64,000 nt of DNA from Vanilla planifolia. Taxonomy: Eukaryota; Streptophyta; Magnoliopsida; Asparagales; Orchidaceae. The first letter of the stretch is position 1; each line of letters begins with the position of its first letter. A program made the translations under genes and the position numbers. Below are positions 52,340 to 62,940 of this stretch, in pieces. The notes beneath the pieces were generated by a model that made no database searches, had not been told where the DNA came from, and saw only the letters and a program-made list of their open reading frames with translations. The stretch lies in NCBI GenBank assembly GCA_023846275.1, contig JAIUJO010000236.1, positions 668,501-732,500 of the forward strand, read 5' to 3'.

Positions 52340-53664
52340 TGTTGATGCTAAAAATAGATTTGAAAAATTTAAACAAAACCTTAGTTAAGGCAATGATGTG
52401 GAAGCTTGAGTGGATAAAATTCCTAAATTAGTTTGGAATAAGGTTGGAGGACACCTATAAAAAAAGTTGTTGTGATATGGCAAAGTTCCATTATTGTCCC
52501 TTTGATGCTGAACGAGATGTGATGGATGTGGAAATAGTGTAATAGGATATGGAAGCGACTCAACTTACATTGTTGGTGACTTACTGAATTAACAATGATC
52601 GGCGAAGTTGAGAGGTGATGTGGTCAAGATTAGTGAAACTCTCTCAAGATTGATGATGAGTCAGTTGGGATTAGCAATGCATCAACTGGGATTGATGGTG
52701 AATTGACTAAGATCAATAGTGAATCGATTGGGGGCTGCAGTGAATCAGCTAGGATTTGTTGTGATCAATAAAGATCAGTAGCAAGTTGGTAAGGATCAAT
52801 CATGATATGATTGTAGCTAAATATGAATCAACTTGATGTGTGGCGAATTAGATAGAATCGGTCATTAATCTCTAGGGACAGGTGTCGACTCAACTCGATA
52901 GTGGCAGTGAGTAATCAAAGTGAGCTCTTGTTAGTGTAGGCAAGTGCAGGTTAGGTCGGGCGGGCACGAGCTGACTTGGGCTGGTTCAACTGAGCACAGA
53001 CAGACATGAGTTGGCATGGGTCATCGCAAGATGATGTAGGTTACTATGGGTTAATGCAGGTCAACACAAGAGTTTGGGTCAACGTAGGTTGCTATAGGTC
53101 GACCCAAGTTGATGTTGGTAGATGTGAATCGACGCCGATTGCATCGTGTTATCACAAGTCAGAGTGGGTCGATGAGTTGACGTGGTTCGACAGGTTGATG
53201 TAGGCTGGTGTGGCAAGGCACAGGTTAGCTAGCCAACATGGTTTGATGGCTCAAAGTGAGTAAATTTAGGAATCTTTTTAAAAGCTACAGCCAACATAAT
53301 AAATCACTAATTTTCTTATTCATGTTGCCAAAAGTTTGGAAGACGAGAGATTATAGTGGCAATTGAGAAGCATTTCTTCTCATGATCAATCTCCAATGAC
53401 ATTTGTGATGTTTCTCACAACGCTAGAAGGGGTTCTCAAAGTTACTCATTTTTGTCACTCTCTATTTCCACTACTTTGATTTCTCTTCTATAATAAATAA
53501 AAGGGATGAGGGTTTATGGAGGCACTCAATGAATCATGTAAGAACCATGTAAAACTTCCTTTCCATTCTTTAACCTGTTGTGGTGGCTTTCCTAGTGAGT
53601 CTGACAAAGTGTAGTAGATTTTTCCACTTAGACTGAGTGGGTTAGGTTCTTTTGCGCTCACTCA
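52340..53664. repeat. Left LTR-like repeat with internal short-period arrays
   Basis: This direct repeat of about 1.3 kb starts tgttgatgct and ends gcgctcactca. Inside, 52640-52870 repeats a degenerate unit of roughly 20-24 bases (gattgatggtgaattgact, gatcaatagtgaatcgatt). 52920-53230 repeats a different unit of roughly 14-20 bases of the type gtaggtt/tgggtcaac/gtcgacc. Its last third has a possible TATA-like box (tctataataaataaaag near 53488) followed by a gtgagtctgacaaagtgtag-like block, as seen in LTR R-U5 regions. No coding frame. Confidence 0.6.
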
Positions 53665-54598
53665 TTTTTTGGATTTTTTACATCTTCTTATAATCCCTGA
53701 ACTCTTCATACAATCCTATATACTACATGAAAGAGTTTTTTACAATTTCTCTAGAAAGAGGATTTATCTATAAAACTATCAAGTGTATATTTTTCAAAAG
53801 ATGTAAAATAAGGGTGTACCAATGATATTGGTAGAGAAACTTTTGCATTGGATGGGCCCAATCATGACAAGTAAAGAGGTAATTATCTAAAATTTTTCTT
53901 AAGAAAACATAAGGATCTAAATCGTCATAATAGAATATGGAGTTAAGTAATTGAAGTTTTAGAGGTAAAGGAGTCAAAAGGATCTCTTCAGTAAAAGGAG
54001 AAACCTCTCAATGACATTTTGTTTATATTCTTATTTTCAAAGTAGGTGAGGCTCATCATTAGGGTGACATGGGTGTCACTGATCAAAAGTAGGTGCTCGA
54101 GTCATTGTAAAATCTGGCCGAGGAAAAAAAGAGTTTTAGTTTGGTGTGAAGTGGAGATTTTTTGTGTATGGTATTGATAGATTGGTAGGATTTTGTGACG
54201 TGGTGTGCACTTGAATGTTTTCTTAGATGGTGCAATATAATGATGTTTGAGTATTGTGAGTAGAGCTTCGAGTTCCTCTTTATTGGAAGGAGAAATGTTT
54301 TGCATACTTGGCAAACTTTCTTTTGGTAAGGTGGCCAAACAGTTTATAATTTGCTCTTCTTTAAGCATGAGAAGTGTGGAAAAAATCTTGTGAAGTGCTC
54401 CATTTTCTCTTAAAATAAAAAAAAGGATTACCTTTTTGTAGCTAAAGAGGTTCTCAAGTTTTTGAAATTTTAGGTGTAGTGATCTTTACCACCTCTTGGA
54501 TGTGATTATCAAATGCTTCTTTTTTGAGAATAAAGACATTGCCTTCTTGGTTTTTTATTTTAACATACTTGTTTATCCCCGCAAATTATGTGAGAAAA
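53665..54598 (-). pseudogene. Remnant internal region with gag-like fragment
   Basis: The minus frame 53768-53977 reads LPLKLQLLNSIFYYDDLDPY followed by VFLRKILDNYLFTCHDW. It resembles the start of the Ty3-type retrotransposon gag domain (L-x-L-P-x-F-x-G-x-D-P-x-x-W-L ... F-x-x-x-H). Upstream on the same strand, 54102-54368 is open for 88 codons (MLKEEQIINCLATLPKESL...), with no motif I recognise. Protease, reverse transcriptase and integrase are absent. If this reading is right, the element lies on the minus strand and the right-hand repeat was its 5' LTR. The resemblance is short and could be chance. Confidence 0.4.
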
Positions 54599-55325
54599 TG
54601 TTGATGTGAAAAATAAATTCGAGAAATTTGAACAAAAGCTTACTAAGGGCAACGATAAGAAAGCTTGAATGGACGAAATGCCCATATTTCTTTAGAATAA
54701 GACTGGAGGACATCTTCAAGGAAAGTTGGCATGATACGATGCAGTTCCACTATTGTCTTATTGGTGTTGAGTATAACATGATTGATATTGAGATTGTGTG
54801 TTAGGATGTGGCAACAGCTCAGCTTGGATCAACAATGATTGGTTTGGGATTGGCAACAATTTAACCAGGATTGGTGGCAATGCATTCGGGATCTACAGCA
54901 AGGTGATTGAGATTGACTGTGACTGGGACAAGATCTGTGGTGAATTGACTAGGGATTGCTTGCACTCGAAACAATTGGTGATGACTCAGTTGGGAGCGAT
55001 GACTAATCGATCGATATCGATGGCAAATTAGTCCGGATCTACAGCAAATTAGTGGATATCGAAGGCAAATCGGTTCGGATTGGTGGTAAATTGAATGGAT
55101 AAACTACAAATCAGTTAGAATCTATGAAGAATCTACTAGATTGAAAATAAATCAGTTGGATTTTTGAAGAACTAGCCAGAATTTGTCTTAAATTGTAGGG
55201 ATCGATGTCATGTTGACTCAGCGATGGGAGTGTGTCAATGAAGCTAGCTTAAGCCAGTGTGGGATGGCACTCGTAAGTGTGAGCTGACTCATGTTTATGT
55301 GGGTTAACTCAGGGGAGTGCAGGTA
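54599..55325. repeat. Right LTR-like repeat, truncated
   Basis: Matches roughly the first 700 bases of the repeat at 52340, including the short-period array of gatcgatgg/caaattagt/ggattggtgg type units at 54830-55170. It then breaks off at gcaggtaaaatgcctc, where satellite 2 resumes. The missing part corresponds to the last 600 bases of the left copy. Confidence 0.65.
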
Positions 55326-55945
55326 AAATGCCTCATAGATTATGTCAAAACCTTAAAAAATTAAATACTTAAAAATATAAAAATTAATATTTAGTTGTTT
55401 AGAGGTGGTTAAGTTGAGTCCATTGATGTTTATTTCATCTCGAATGAACCTTGTTTGCAATTACTTAGAATTAAAAATTCAAACTAAAAATAAATAATAA
55501 TAAACTACTGTTTTAATATTAAGCTAATATATGTTAGAGTTGATATTAGATAAAATGAAGTAAAAAATATCACCAAATCAATAAGATGAAGTGCTAACAT
55601 ATAAGAGATTTAGAGTTACATATTATTATAAAAGAAGACAAAATAGTTTTTGAAATATGATACATTATATGAAAAAGTTATATTCCAAGATACTAAAAAG
55701 ATCAAGTTTAACATTCTCAATCATGGCATAAGATATAAATCAAATTATCTCATAAAGCATACAATGCCATAAAAAAATTTTAAAAAATGAAGATGAATAT
55801 TTAATTGGATAAAAGTAATGGGGATGTATATAAAGATATTTGTTTCATTTTAATCAAGCCTTATTTGAGATTACTATGAGTTACTATAGAATATAAACAT
55901 AAGTAATAATAAACATTATTTTAATATTAACTAAATCTATATTAA
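55326..55945 (+). repeat. Satellite 2, final 1.5 units
   Basis: aaatgcctcatagattatg resumes the 415 bp unit. The anchors ttttaatattaag at about 55510 and attttaatattaac at about 55918 are one unit apart. The repeat stops within the atattaaag block at about 55948, just before the copia copy A LTR. Confidence 0.85.
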
Positions 55946-55980
55946 AGTTACAAACCTATCAAAATATTTTCATCTTACTA

Positions 55981-56418
55981 TGTTTTTTTGGTTGGCTTTG
56001 GTGGCCCAACTTTTTCCAAAGCCAGAGTTCAGTTTGATCTCATAAAAAAATCAAGTTGGGTTTGAGCTAGTGAAACAATGGGTTATAGTTAAAATCATAA
56101 AAACTAGTAGGTTGGATGTAAATAATAAAGAAAAATCTTAAGTTGCAACATTTTGTTAGTGGTGTTTTTTCCATCCTTGATTAAGGGAGGAACGAGGTTC
56201 TAATTTGAATCGAATCACCTAAAACTTTTTGTCTCATTTTAATTTTTATCTTATTTTTATTATCATATTAAAAATAATATATATACACATATAATCAAGG
56301 TTTTCTATAAACACGAAATTATTTTTGCAAAATAAGTAAGTTCAAAAATAAAATAAATTATTTTAATGACCACAATTCACCTCCCTCTTATGAGATTCAA
56401 ATACTAGTTTTCACTTCA
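55981..56418 (+). repeat. Copia copy A 5' LTR
   Basis: About 438 bases, starting TG at 55981 and ending ttca at 56418 just before the primer site. It shares with copies B and C the early ggttgg-x-ttgcccaa block, a gttgggtttgagct block, gaggttctaatttgaa, ttttaatttttatctta, a short TA run, and cctcttatgagattca near its end. The equivalent LTR of copy C is about 447 bases. The start is placed at the TG shared by all three copies. Confidence 0.65.
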
Positions 56419-56419
56419 A

Positions 56420-56431
56420 TTAGTATCAGAG
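56420..56431 (+). promoter_or_regulatory. Decayed primer-binding site (initiator Met tRNA)
   Basis: tagtatcagaga matches TGGTATCAGAGC, the 3' end complement of plant initiator Met tRNA used by many copia elements, at 10 of 12 positions. It lies directly after the LTR end. Confidence 0.7.
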
Positions 56432-56589
56432 AGGGTAAAGTGAGTCAAATTATTTAGGTGATCCATCATATGCATTTTAATTATTTTGTTTTGTTTTCTT
56501 AATTGTCATTTTTGTTGCACACTAATTTATCTTTTATGATTTTTCTATGCTTTCCAAAATATGTGTTTGTTAGTTTACTTAAGTTTTTA

Positions 56590-57440
56590 ATATCTTCATC
56601 CATAATTGATATTTGTGCAATACATTATAAAGGATCTTCTTCAATCCATCCACCATTATTTAAGGGTAAATTTTATTTATATTAGTAAAATAAATTTAGA
56701 ATTTTTATTAAATCAATTGATTTATAATTTTTGGAAGTACTTACTAAACCAAGTGATTTACCTAAAGGTTCATGCATAAATGAAATCTAGTTTTTGGTGA
56801 ACTTAGTCATGATTAAAGGAGAATGATAAAACTCAATACAAGATCACTCAAATACCTTTATTGTGCTACATCTTAGAGTGAATTTAAGTATGTTATAAAT
56901 TTTCATACCACACATTAAGTTTGGACAAAAATTAAAAATTACTTATAAAGGCACATCATAAGTAAAATAAACTAAAAACAATCTTCTTACACAAGATTAT
57001 GACCTATTTAGAATGGATTGAGAAGAAACTATAAAGAACATGTTTATGTAATTCACTAATCCTCCTAATGGATTAACAAATCTTGAAAAATTACTTTTTA
57101 ATGTAGATCTTGTAAGAAAAGTCCTAAGTATTCTACCCAAAGAGTATGATCCTCATGTGATGAAGATAACGGTGGCCCATGTCACAAATAGCTTATGATC
57201 GATAAGCTAAGTGGAGAATTATTACTGGTTAAAATTGAAATTAATAGAAGGGTTGAAGTGGAGGCTTCCACTTATAAATTAAAATTGGCAAAAAAATGAA
57301 GGGAGATGATGAAGGCACCAAGATGTTATCATTGTGGTCAAACTAGTCATATTGGACCAGATTGTCCATAACTCAAAGAAACTAAAAAAAGATAAGAAAA
57401 AGAAGTGAAAGAAGATGAAGAAATTCTTTCATGTTACTTG
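56590..57440 (+). pseudogene. Copia copy A gag polyprotein, broken
   Basis: The frame starts ISSSIIDICAIHYKGSSSIHP, then PLFKGKFYLY. Copy C has an ATG where this copy has ata (56590-56592), so the start codon is lost. Downstream are fragments of the copia gag core: ITYKGTS, LLTQDYDLFRM, FTNPPNGLTNLEKLL, VLSILPKEYDP. An intact CCHC knuckle (CYHCGQTSHIGPDC) lies at 57324-57365, followed by a lysine-rich tail. Multiple stops. In the family, gag forms the virus-like particle that packages element RNA. Confidence 0.8.
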
Positions 57441-58250
57441 GAGTGCTTTAGAATATTCTGACTCCACTACTTCAAATAATGAAGAAGTGATGTTGTGTTT
57501 CATAAAAAATGATGATTCAAGCACATCTAATAAAGAAGGGAATAAGGTAAGAACTTGGTCTCATGATGTTCTTGAAAATAATTACACATAAGTTATTAAT
57601 GCTTTAAATTCTTTAATGTGTGCACCTAAGAAATTAAAAATGTTTTACAAAAAAATATTAATCTTCTAAATGTTTCCATGAAAGAAGATAAACAAATAGA
57701 AATGCTTTAAATTTGTGATGAAAAAAATTCTATGATTATTGAGAATACTTCCTTGAATAAGAAAATTACTAGTTTAAAAACATAAATTTAGTTTCTTAAG
57801 CATGAAATGTTTTATTGCTTCACATGGTACCCATATTTGGAAGCATAAGAGTATGTCTTCTTTTAAATATATACAAATTATTTCAAGTATTACATGCTTT
57901 TATTATTATAAAAGGGCACATCATCAAAGATTTTAAAATTAGAAAATTATTTCTATTTCAAAACCTTATTTCAAATGGATAATTAAAAATGATATTATGA
58001 ATGACCCATAGTGAAAATTAATGCTCACCCCAAGCTTTCTTGGGTTCTTAAGGTTAAAGAATAGAAAAATTAATATAAGATGTCTCTACAATCATGGTCT
58101 AGAGATATGATGTATGGAAACATTCATATGTTAGAAATAATATACTTAGAGATTTTGTGTATAAGAAAATATTTAAATTAAGCAAATAAAAGTTATATTT
58201 TATAATTACTAACTTAAAAGTTTTTCATTTATGCAGCCATACAAGGAGAA
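57441..58250 (+). pseudogene. Copia copy A gag-to-protease spacer, eroded
   Basis: Reads WSALEYSDSTTSNNEEVMLC, then FIKNDDSSTS, NKEGNKVRTWSHDVLENNYT and later LTPSFLGFLRL. These fragments correspond to the acidic, Ser-rich spacer of copia polyproteins; copy B keeps the same peptides at 61861-62088. No enzymatic domain is expected or seen. Confidence 0.6.
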
Positions 58251-58500
58251 AAAATTAAGATTTAGCACTTGGATGTTGGATGTTGGATATTGGATGCTCA
58301 AGACATATGACTAGAGACTGAATATAGTTTGTGCCAATAAAACATGGACCACAAAGATGGGCAACACTAGGAGACAACTCTAAGAAGAAGATAATTAGAA
58401 TTGGTAATATAGATACATTTAAATTTATACTTTCAAATGTTTTCTTAGTTTATGGATTTGAATTTAATTTAATTAGTGTTAGTGAATGATATGATAATAA
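58250..58500 (+). pseudogene. Copia copy A protease-like domain
   Basis: DIGCSRHMTRD (Asp codon at 58286-58288) matches the copia aspartic protease signature W-x-L-D-S-G-C-S-x-H-M-T, with Ser changed to Ile. A triple ttggatg microrepeat just before it has shifted the frame, and a stop follows TRD. Further fragments (IRIGNIDTFKF, VFLVYGFEFNLISVSE) follow the usual G-x-x-L-x-N-V-L-x-V-x-x-L-x-x-N-L-I-S-V pattern. It would have cut the polyprotein; it is inactive here. Confidence 0.7.
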
Positions 58501-58639
58501 TTATTTTATTAATTTTTATACTCAATGTTTCAAGGTATTAAAACATGTTCAAGTATTATTAGTCTGTAAAAGAAAAGGTGATAGTTATATGATTAAATTT
58601 GATCAACTAGAAGTGAAATTGAATGCCTTGTTACACATT

Positions 58640-59314
58640 CAAATGAGAATAAGTTATAGCATAGAAGACTAGGTAATGTAAGTTATTCTACCTTAAAGAA
58701 AATAAGTAAGCTAGTAGAGGTCTTCCAAAATCAAGCAAAACTAGATGGAAAATATGAGAATTATCCAAAAGAGAAAAAAGTTAAATCTTTCTTTAAACAA
58801 AAAAATGACTTAACCACTAGTATACTTTTAGAGATTACTATTTAGACCTTTTTGGACCCATACAACCCTTAAGTTTAGGTGGAAAGAAACACAAATTCAT
58901 CATTATTGATTATTTATCTAGATGTACTTGGGTTGTATTTCTTAAGAATAAAAGTGAGACAAATGAAATTTTTTTATTTGATAAAAGGGATAAATTGATA
59001 AAAAAATCTCAAACAAATTTGTATTGAAAGTGATAATGGTCGAGATCGATAGAACAATATTGATTGAATATATTCAACCAAATTACTTTTGGGGCAGGGC
59101 AATTAAAATAGCTTGTTATATAATAAATAGAATCAATTTAAGGACAATACTTAAGAAAACTCCTTATAAATTATTTGAATATAGGAGACCAAATGTTAGC
59201 TATTTTCATATTTTTTGGTATAAATATACCATTCTTAATAATAGAAAAGCCAACTTAAACAAGTTTGATAAAAAAATGAAGTATACAAATTTTCTTGGGA
59301 TACTCTTCTCTTAA
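58640..59314 (+). pseudogene. Copia copy A pre-integrase and integrase
   Basis: HRRLGNVSYSTLKKISKLVE is the GAG pre-integrase motif; the Trp that should precede it is a stop (58657-58659). The integrase core begins YLDLFGPIQPLSLGGKKHKF (first catalytic Asp), then IIIDYLSRCTWVVFLKNKSE, and after a shift ESDNGR (second Asp). About 35-45 residues expected before the third catalytic Glu are missing. The frame 59024-59314 resumes with TILIEYIQPNYFWGRAIKIA, then CYIINRINLR, KTPYKLFEYRRPNVSYFHIF and FDKKMKY. In the family this enzyme inserts the cDNA; this copy is dead. Confidence 0.85.
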
Positions 59315-59660
59315 AAAAGTATAAAGAGATTTCAATGTAAATACTCAAAAGGTACATGAATCAATGCATGTAATGTTTGGGGACTCTATTCAAGAGACAA
59401 ATAATAAAAATTTAAATAAAGAAATGAAGTCCTTAGAAAACATAGACTTAAAAGGGGATGAAGACAAAACTAAAAGCAAAAAAGAAGGAGAAGAGATTAG
59501 TCATCAATTACCTAAATTTTGAAAGTGTAAAGATTCACATCCAAAATAATTAATAATTTGAGATGTTAATGAAGGAGCTAGGACTAGAGCTTTTATGAAA
59601 AGGATTGATCATAATACATTTGTATCTTTCATAGAGCTAGTATCTCAAAAAATGTTTTGC
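59315..59660 (+). pseudogene. Copia copy A post-integrase spacer
   Basis: A charged spacer (EMKSLENIDLKGDEDKTKSKKE) leads to DVNEGARTRAFMKRID and FVSFIELVSQK. This is the usual peptide just before copia reverse transcriptase (G-V-R-T-R-S ... A-F-x-S-x-I-E-P). Similarity ends here, before the reverse transcriptase. Confidence 0.6.
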
Positions 59661-60885
59661 TAGAACTAAGCTTGAGCCCAACTACAAAGCTCGTGAGATG
59701 AGCAAGCCTGAGCAGGCACTAGTAAGCCTCAGGTCAGGTAACACTTAGAACCAAATTGGGTCAAGCTTATTCTGACTAACGAAAAATTCCTAAGCAGAAT
59801 AGGGTAAGGCTTTGGGTCAAATTGAGTAACACACAAATTAAATAAATGCATGGCTCAACCTGTATAAACCTGTATGTTATGAGTATGTCAAGGGGATGAA
59901 TTCCAAATTTCACATAGGGCAAGCCAGTCCCAATTTGAGTAATACTTACCAATAAATATAAAGTTTAAATGCTTATCTTTTCCTACAATGTGGTACTAAT
60001 TCCCTTGTCTATGTCTCCATCCAAAACTGACAACAGTCAACATCATCTAATCAAGCATTTTCATGTTCACATTGTGAAGATCATCTCTACCATTAAGCAA
60101 TGATCTTAATCGATCCAATCGTTCATTTGATGAGCCGATTGGATGGTTACTAAATCATCCACCATAACTAATTGATCCTTGCTCAACATATGATGATTTT
60201 GAACTTGTCTAACTTCATCGGATGGCTTTCCTTATGCAAAATCTATTCATGAATCATGTAGCTCCATACAATCAATGTTGAATCCTATAGTTGACATAGT
60301 TTCAATTTTACCATTGATTAATCAAATGATCCAAATCTCATTTTACATGATTAGATGACATAGATTAATTCTATCTTAATCAGACCACCACAACTCATCT
60401 ACTTATTCAACATTAGATCTGTGGTTCGGTAAGACCTTCGATTGGTGATCCAATGACCATGATCCATCCCGCCTTAAGGTTAATTATTTAGCCATTGGAT
60501 TAGACATTATATTAGCAATTTTGAAATTATATTTTAACATGTTTTTAAGATGTTTTACTATAGCTTTTAAAATGACTTTCTATATTTTCTAACAATTATA
60601 ATCAAACTTCTTCTATAAATACCTAACCATTGCAACTAGAATAACTAATAAACGTGAATCAATCTTTAAGATCTCACTAACATGCTACTCCATATTCTAC
60701 TAGCATTAATTCTACTAGTTGTAACTACGACTTCTCCTTCACAAATGGTTAAATCTTTCCAGCTAAGCTTCGCTTGTCTAAACAATCAAATTCTCAATTC
60801 TCTTCTTAAATTTAAGCTCATTATGCATTGTTCCATTAATAAAAAATTATAAAAAAGTACAAAGTTATAAACTTTTTTCTTGCTA
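59661..60885. other. Unassigned segment between copia copies A and B
   Basis: No coding frame or known domain. Less A+T-rich than its surroundings. It contains blocks of the form gatccaatcgttcat, gccgattggatgg and gatccaatgaccatgatcc, of a type I associate with plant promoter or LTR U3 sequence. A TATA-like box (ctataaatacc near 60613) is followed by a pyrimidine-rich stretch. It could be a solo LTR or promoter fragment of another element. It has no direct repeat partner in the window. Confidence 0.35.
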
Positions 60886-61130
60886 TGTTTTTCTTTTTCT
60901 CTCAGGTTGGGTTGCCCAAATTTTGTAAAAGATCAAGATTGATTTCATCTTATTAAAAATTGAGTTGGGGTTAAGCTCACAAAACCTTGAGTATAGTCGG
61001 CACAACAAAAAATGGTAGGCTGCAAGTGAACTGTAAGAAAAAATCTCTAATTTGAGTCAAATCAGCTAAAAATTTGTTTTATTTTAATTTTTATCTTTTT
61101 TCTTTGTCATATTAAAAACTAATATATATA

Positions 61131-61830
61131 TAGTGAATTTTATTTATATTGATAAAATAGATTTAAACTTTTCATTTAATCAATTGATTTTAACTTTGAA
61201 AGTACTTACTAAACCATGTGATCTACCAATAGATTCATGCACAAACAAAGTCAAGTGTTTTAGTAAACTTTGTAGTGATTAAATGAGGATAATAAAACTC
61301 AATGTAAGAGCACTCAACTATCTTCATTGTGGGATATCTTCAAGTGAATTTAATCAAGTTACAAATTTGCGTATTGCACATGATGTTTGGAAAAAAATTA
61401 GAAGTTACTTATGAAGGTACTTCACAAGTAAAATAAATTAAAAAATTTAAAAAAATCTTCTTACACATGATTTTGTGCTATTTAGAATTGATTTAAGCTA
61501 AATTATAAAGAAGATGTTTATGAAATTTACTATTATTTTTAATGGGTTAACAAATCTTGAAAAAGTACCTTCTCATGCAGATCTTATAAGAAAAGTGCTA
61601 AGTATTCTTCCCAAAGTATATAATCCTCTTGCCATGAAAATAAAGTTTGTTAAAGACAAAAATATGCTCGTAATGTATAAGCTACATGGAGAGTTATTAA
61701 CAATCAAAATTGAGATGAATAGTAGTGTAGAAGAACACTTATGAATTAGAATTAGCAAAATAAGAAGATGAAGGCATCAAGATGTTATGATTATGGTCAA
61801 ATTGGCCATATTAGACCAGATTTTCCATAA
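61131..61830 (+). pseudogene. Copia copy B gag, N-terminus deleted
   Basis: Begins inside the gag core (EFYLY-equivalent). The frame 61514-61744 reads FNGLTNLEKVPSHADLIRKV, then LSILPKVYNPLAMKIKF and KLHGELLTIKIEMNSSVEEH, the copia gag (UBN2-like) C-terminal part. It is open for 76 codons. The zinc knuckle at 61783-61824 is ruined: CYDYGQIGHIRPDF has Tyr and Phe at the second and fourth ligand positions. No start codon survives. Confidence 0.75.
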
Positions 61831-61860
61831 CTAAAAGGAACTTAAAAAGATGAGAAAAAC

Positions 61861-62088
61861 ATGAGAATAAACAAGAAAGCCTTTCACACTACATGGAGTG
61901 CTTCAATAGATTCTCATCCCACTCCTTCAAATAACGAGGAGGAAGAGAATTTGTGTTTTATGGAAAATGACTATTCAAGCACATCTAGTGAAAAAGAAGA
62001 GAATAAGGTAAGAACTTGGTCCCATGATGTTTTAAAAATAATTACATGTAAGTTATTAAGCTTTAACTTCTTTAATGTGCGTACATAA
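61861..62088 (+). pseudogene. Copia copy B acidic spacer
   Basis: 75-codon open frame: TTWSASIDSHPTPSNNEEEE, NLCFMENDYSSTSSEKEENK, VRTWSHDVLK. Parallel to 57441-57600 of copy A. It is part of the polyprotein and not a separate gene. Confidence 0.6.
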
Positions 62089-62694
62089 AAAATCAAAAAA
62101 GTTTTACAAAGAAAAGATTAATGTTCTAAATTTTTTCATGAAATAATTTAAAGAAAAATAAAAAAAATGTGTCAAATTTGTGATGAAAAAATTCCTTGAT
62201 TATTGAGAATACTTCCTTGAATGAGAAAATTACTAGTTAAAAAAAATTTAGTTTCTTAAGCATACAAAATTTTTTATTGCTTCACATGGAGTTTAGTTTT
62301 CCAAACATAAGAATAGGCCTTCTTTTGAATACTGCTAAACATTTCAAATATTACATGCGTTTATTGTTTTAGAAAAGGGCATACTATCAAAGATTATAAA
62401 ATTAGGAAAAACACTACTTGTTTAAAGCCTTATTTGAAATGAGTATTTAAAAATATTATTTTGAATGCTTCCATTATGAATCTTAATGCTCACCCCAAGC
62501 TTGCTTTGGTTCCTAAGGTTAGAGAATAGATAAAGTAATAAAATATGTCTTCACGATTGTGGTGTGGAGATATGATACTTTGGAAACATTCATAAGTTAG
62601 AAATAATATACTTAGAAATTTTGTGTTTAAAAAAATTAAAATTAAGCAAATAAAAGTTATATTTTATAATTATTAATTAAAATTTTTAACATTT

Positions 62695-62940
62695 ATGCAG
62701 CTATACATAGAGAAAGAAAAATTAACATCTAGCTCTTGGGTGATGTATAGTTCATGCTCAAGACATATGAGCAGAGACCAATCAAAGCTTGTGTCAATAA
62801 AATATGGACCAAAAAGATTAATAACATTAGAAGAGAACATTAAGAAAAGGATAATTGGAATTTTTAATGTAGGAATATCTTATTTTGCAATTTCAAATGT
62901 TTTTATTTTTCTCTTTGGTTGGTTGGCCCGATATTTGTGA
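62695..62940 (+). pseudogene. Copia copy B protease fragment running into copy C LTR
   Basis: SSSWVMYSSCSRHMSRDQSK with LVSIKYGPKRLITLEENIKK and IIGIFNVGIS is the copia protease region. The catalytic Asp is Tyr (tat at 62746-62748) and the following Gly is Ser, so it is dead. The frame remains open across the junction near 62899 and its last 14 codons (IFLFGWLARYL) come from the LTR of copy C. Confidence 0.75.

Larger units (their letters stand above)
52340..55325. mobile_element. Collapsed LTR-retrotransposon-like element
   Basis: Two direct copies beginning tgttgatg (52340 and 54599) share a long series of blocks: gaagcttgaatgga, ggaggacatc, gcagttccactattgtc, gatattgagat and more. They flank only about 0.93 kb of internal sequence, far too little for gag-pol. 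The left copy runs to about 53664 (starts TG, ends ctcactca); the right copy is cut at 55325. Both edges abut satellite 2, but at different positions in its unit, so the element is not a simple insertion with duplicated target. Strand is unresolved: a gag-like fragment lies on the minus strand, while no primer-binding site is clear on either strand. Confidence 0.65.
55981..59660 (+). mobile_element. Ty1/copia element copy A, 5' two thirds, decayed
   Basis: Plus-strand order is LTR, primer-binding site, gag with zinc knuckle, protease, GAG pre-integrase, integrase core, and the post-integrase spacer. This is the domain order of Ty1/copia (integrase before reverse transcriptase). It stops near 59660; reverse transcriptase, RNase H and a 3' LTR are not found before the next copy starts at 60886. 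Stops and shifts are frequent throughout. Confidence 0.85.
60886..62898 (+). mobile_element. Ty1/copia element copy B, partial
   Basis: Same family and strand as copy A. It starts at the same TG (60886) with tgtttttctttttctctc and ggttgggttgcccaaa, and ends inside the protease region where copy C begins. Relative to copy A it lacks about 350-380 bases covering the end of the LTR, the primer site and the gag start: the TA run near 61130 is joined straight to gtgaattttatttatatt, which in copy A is at 56664. Confidence 0.8.

Noticed and set aside
53006..53203. 65-codon plus-strand frame with repeated Gly, Tyr and Val patterns
   Set aside because: The pattern comes from translating the short-period array in the left LTR-like repeat.
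54798..55031. 77-codon plus-strand frame
   Set aside because: Falls inside the short-period array of the right LTR-like repeat and is not kept in the left copy.
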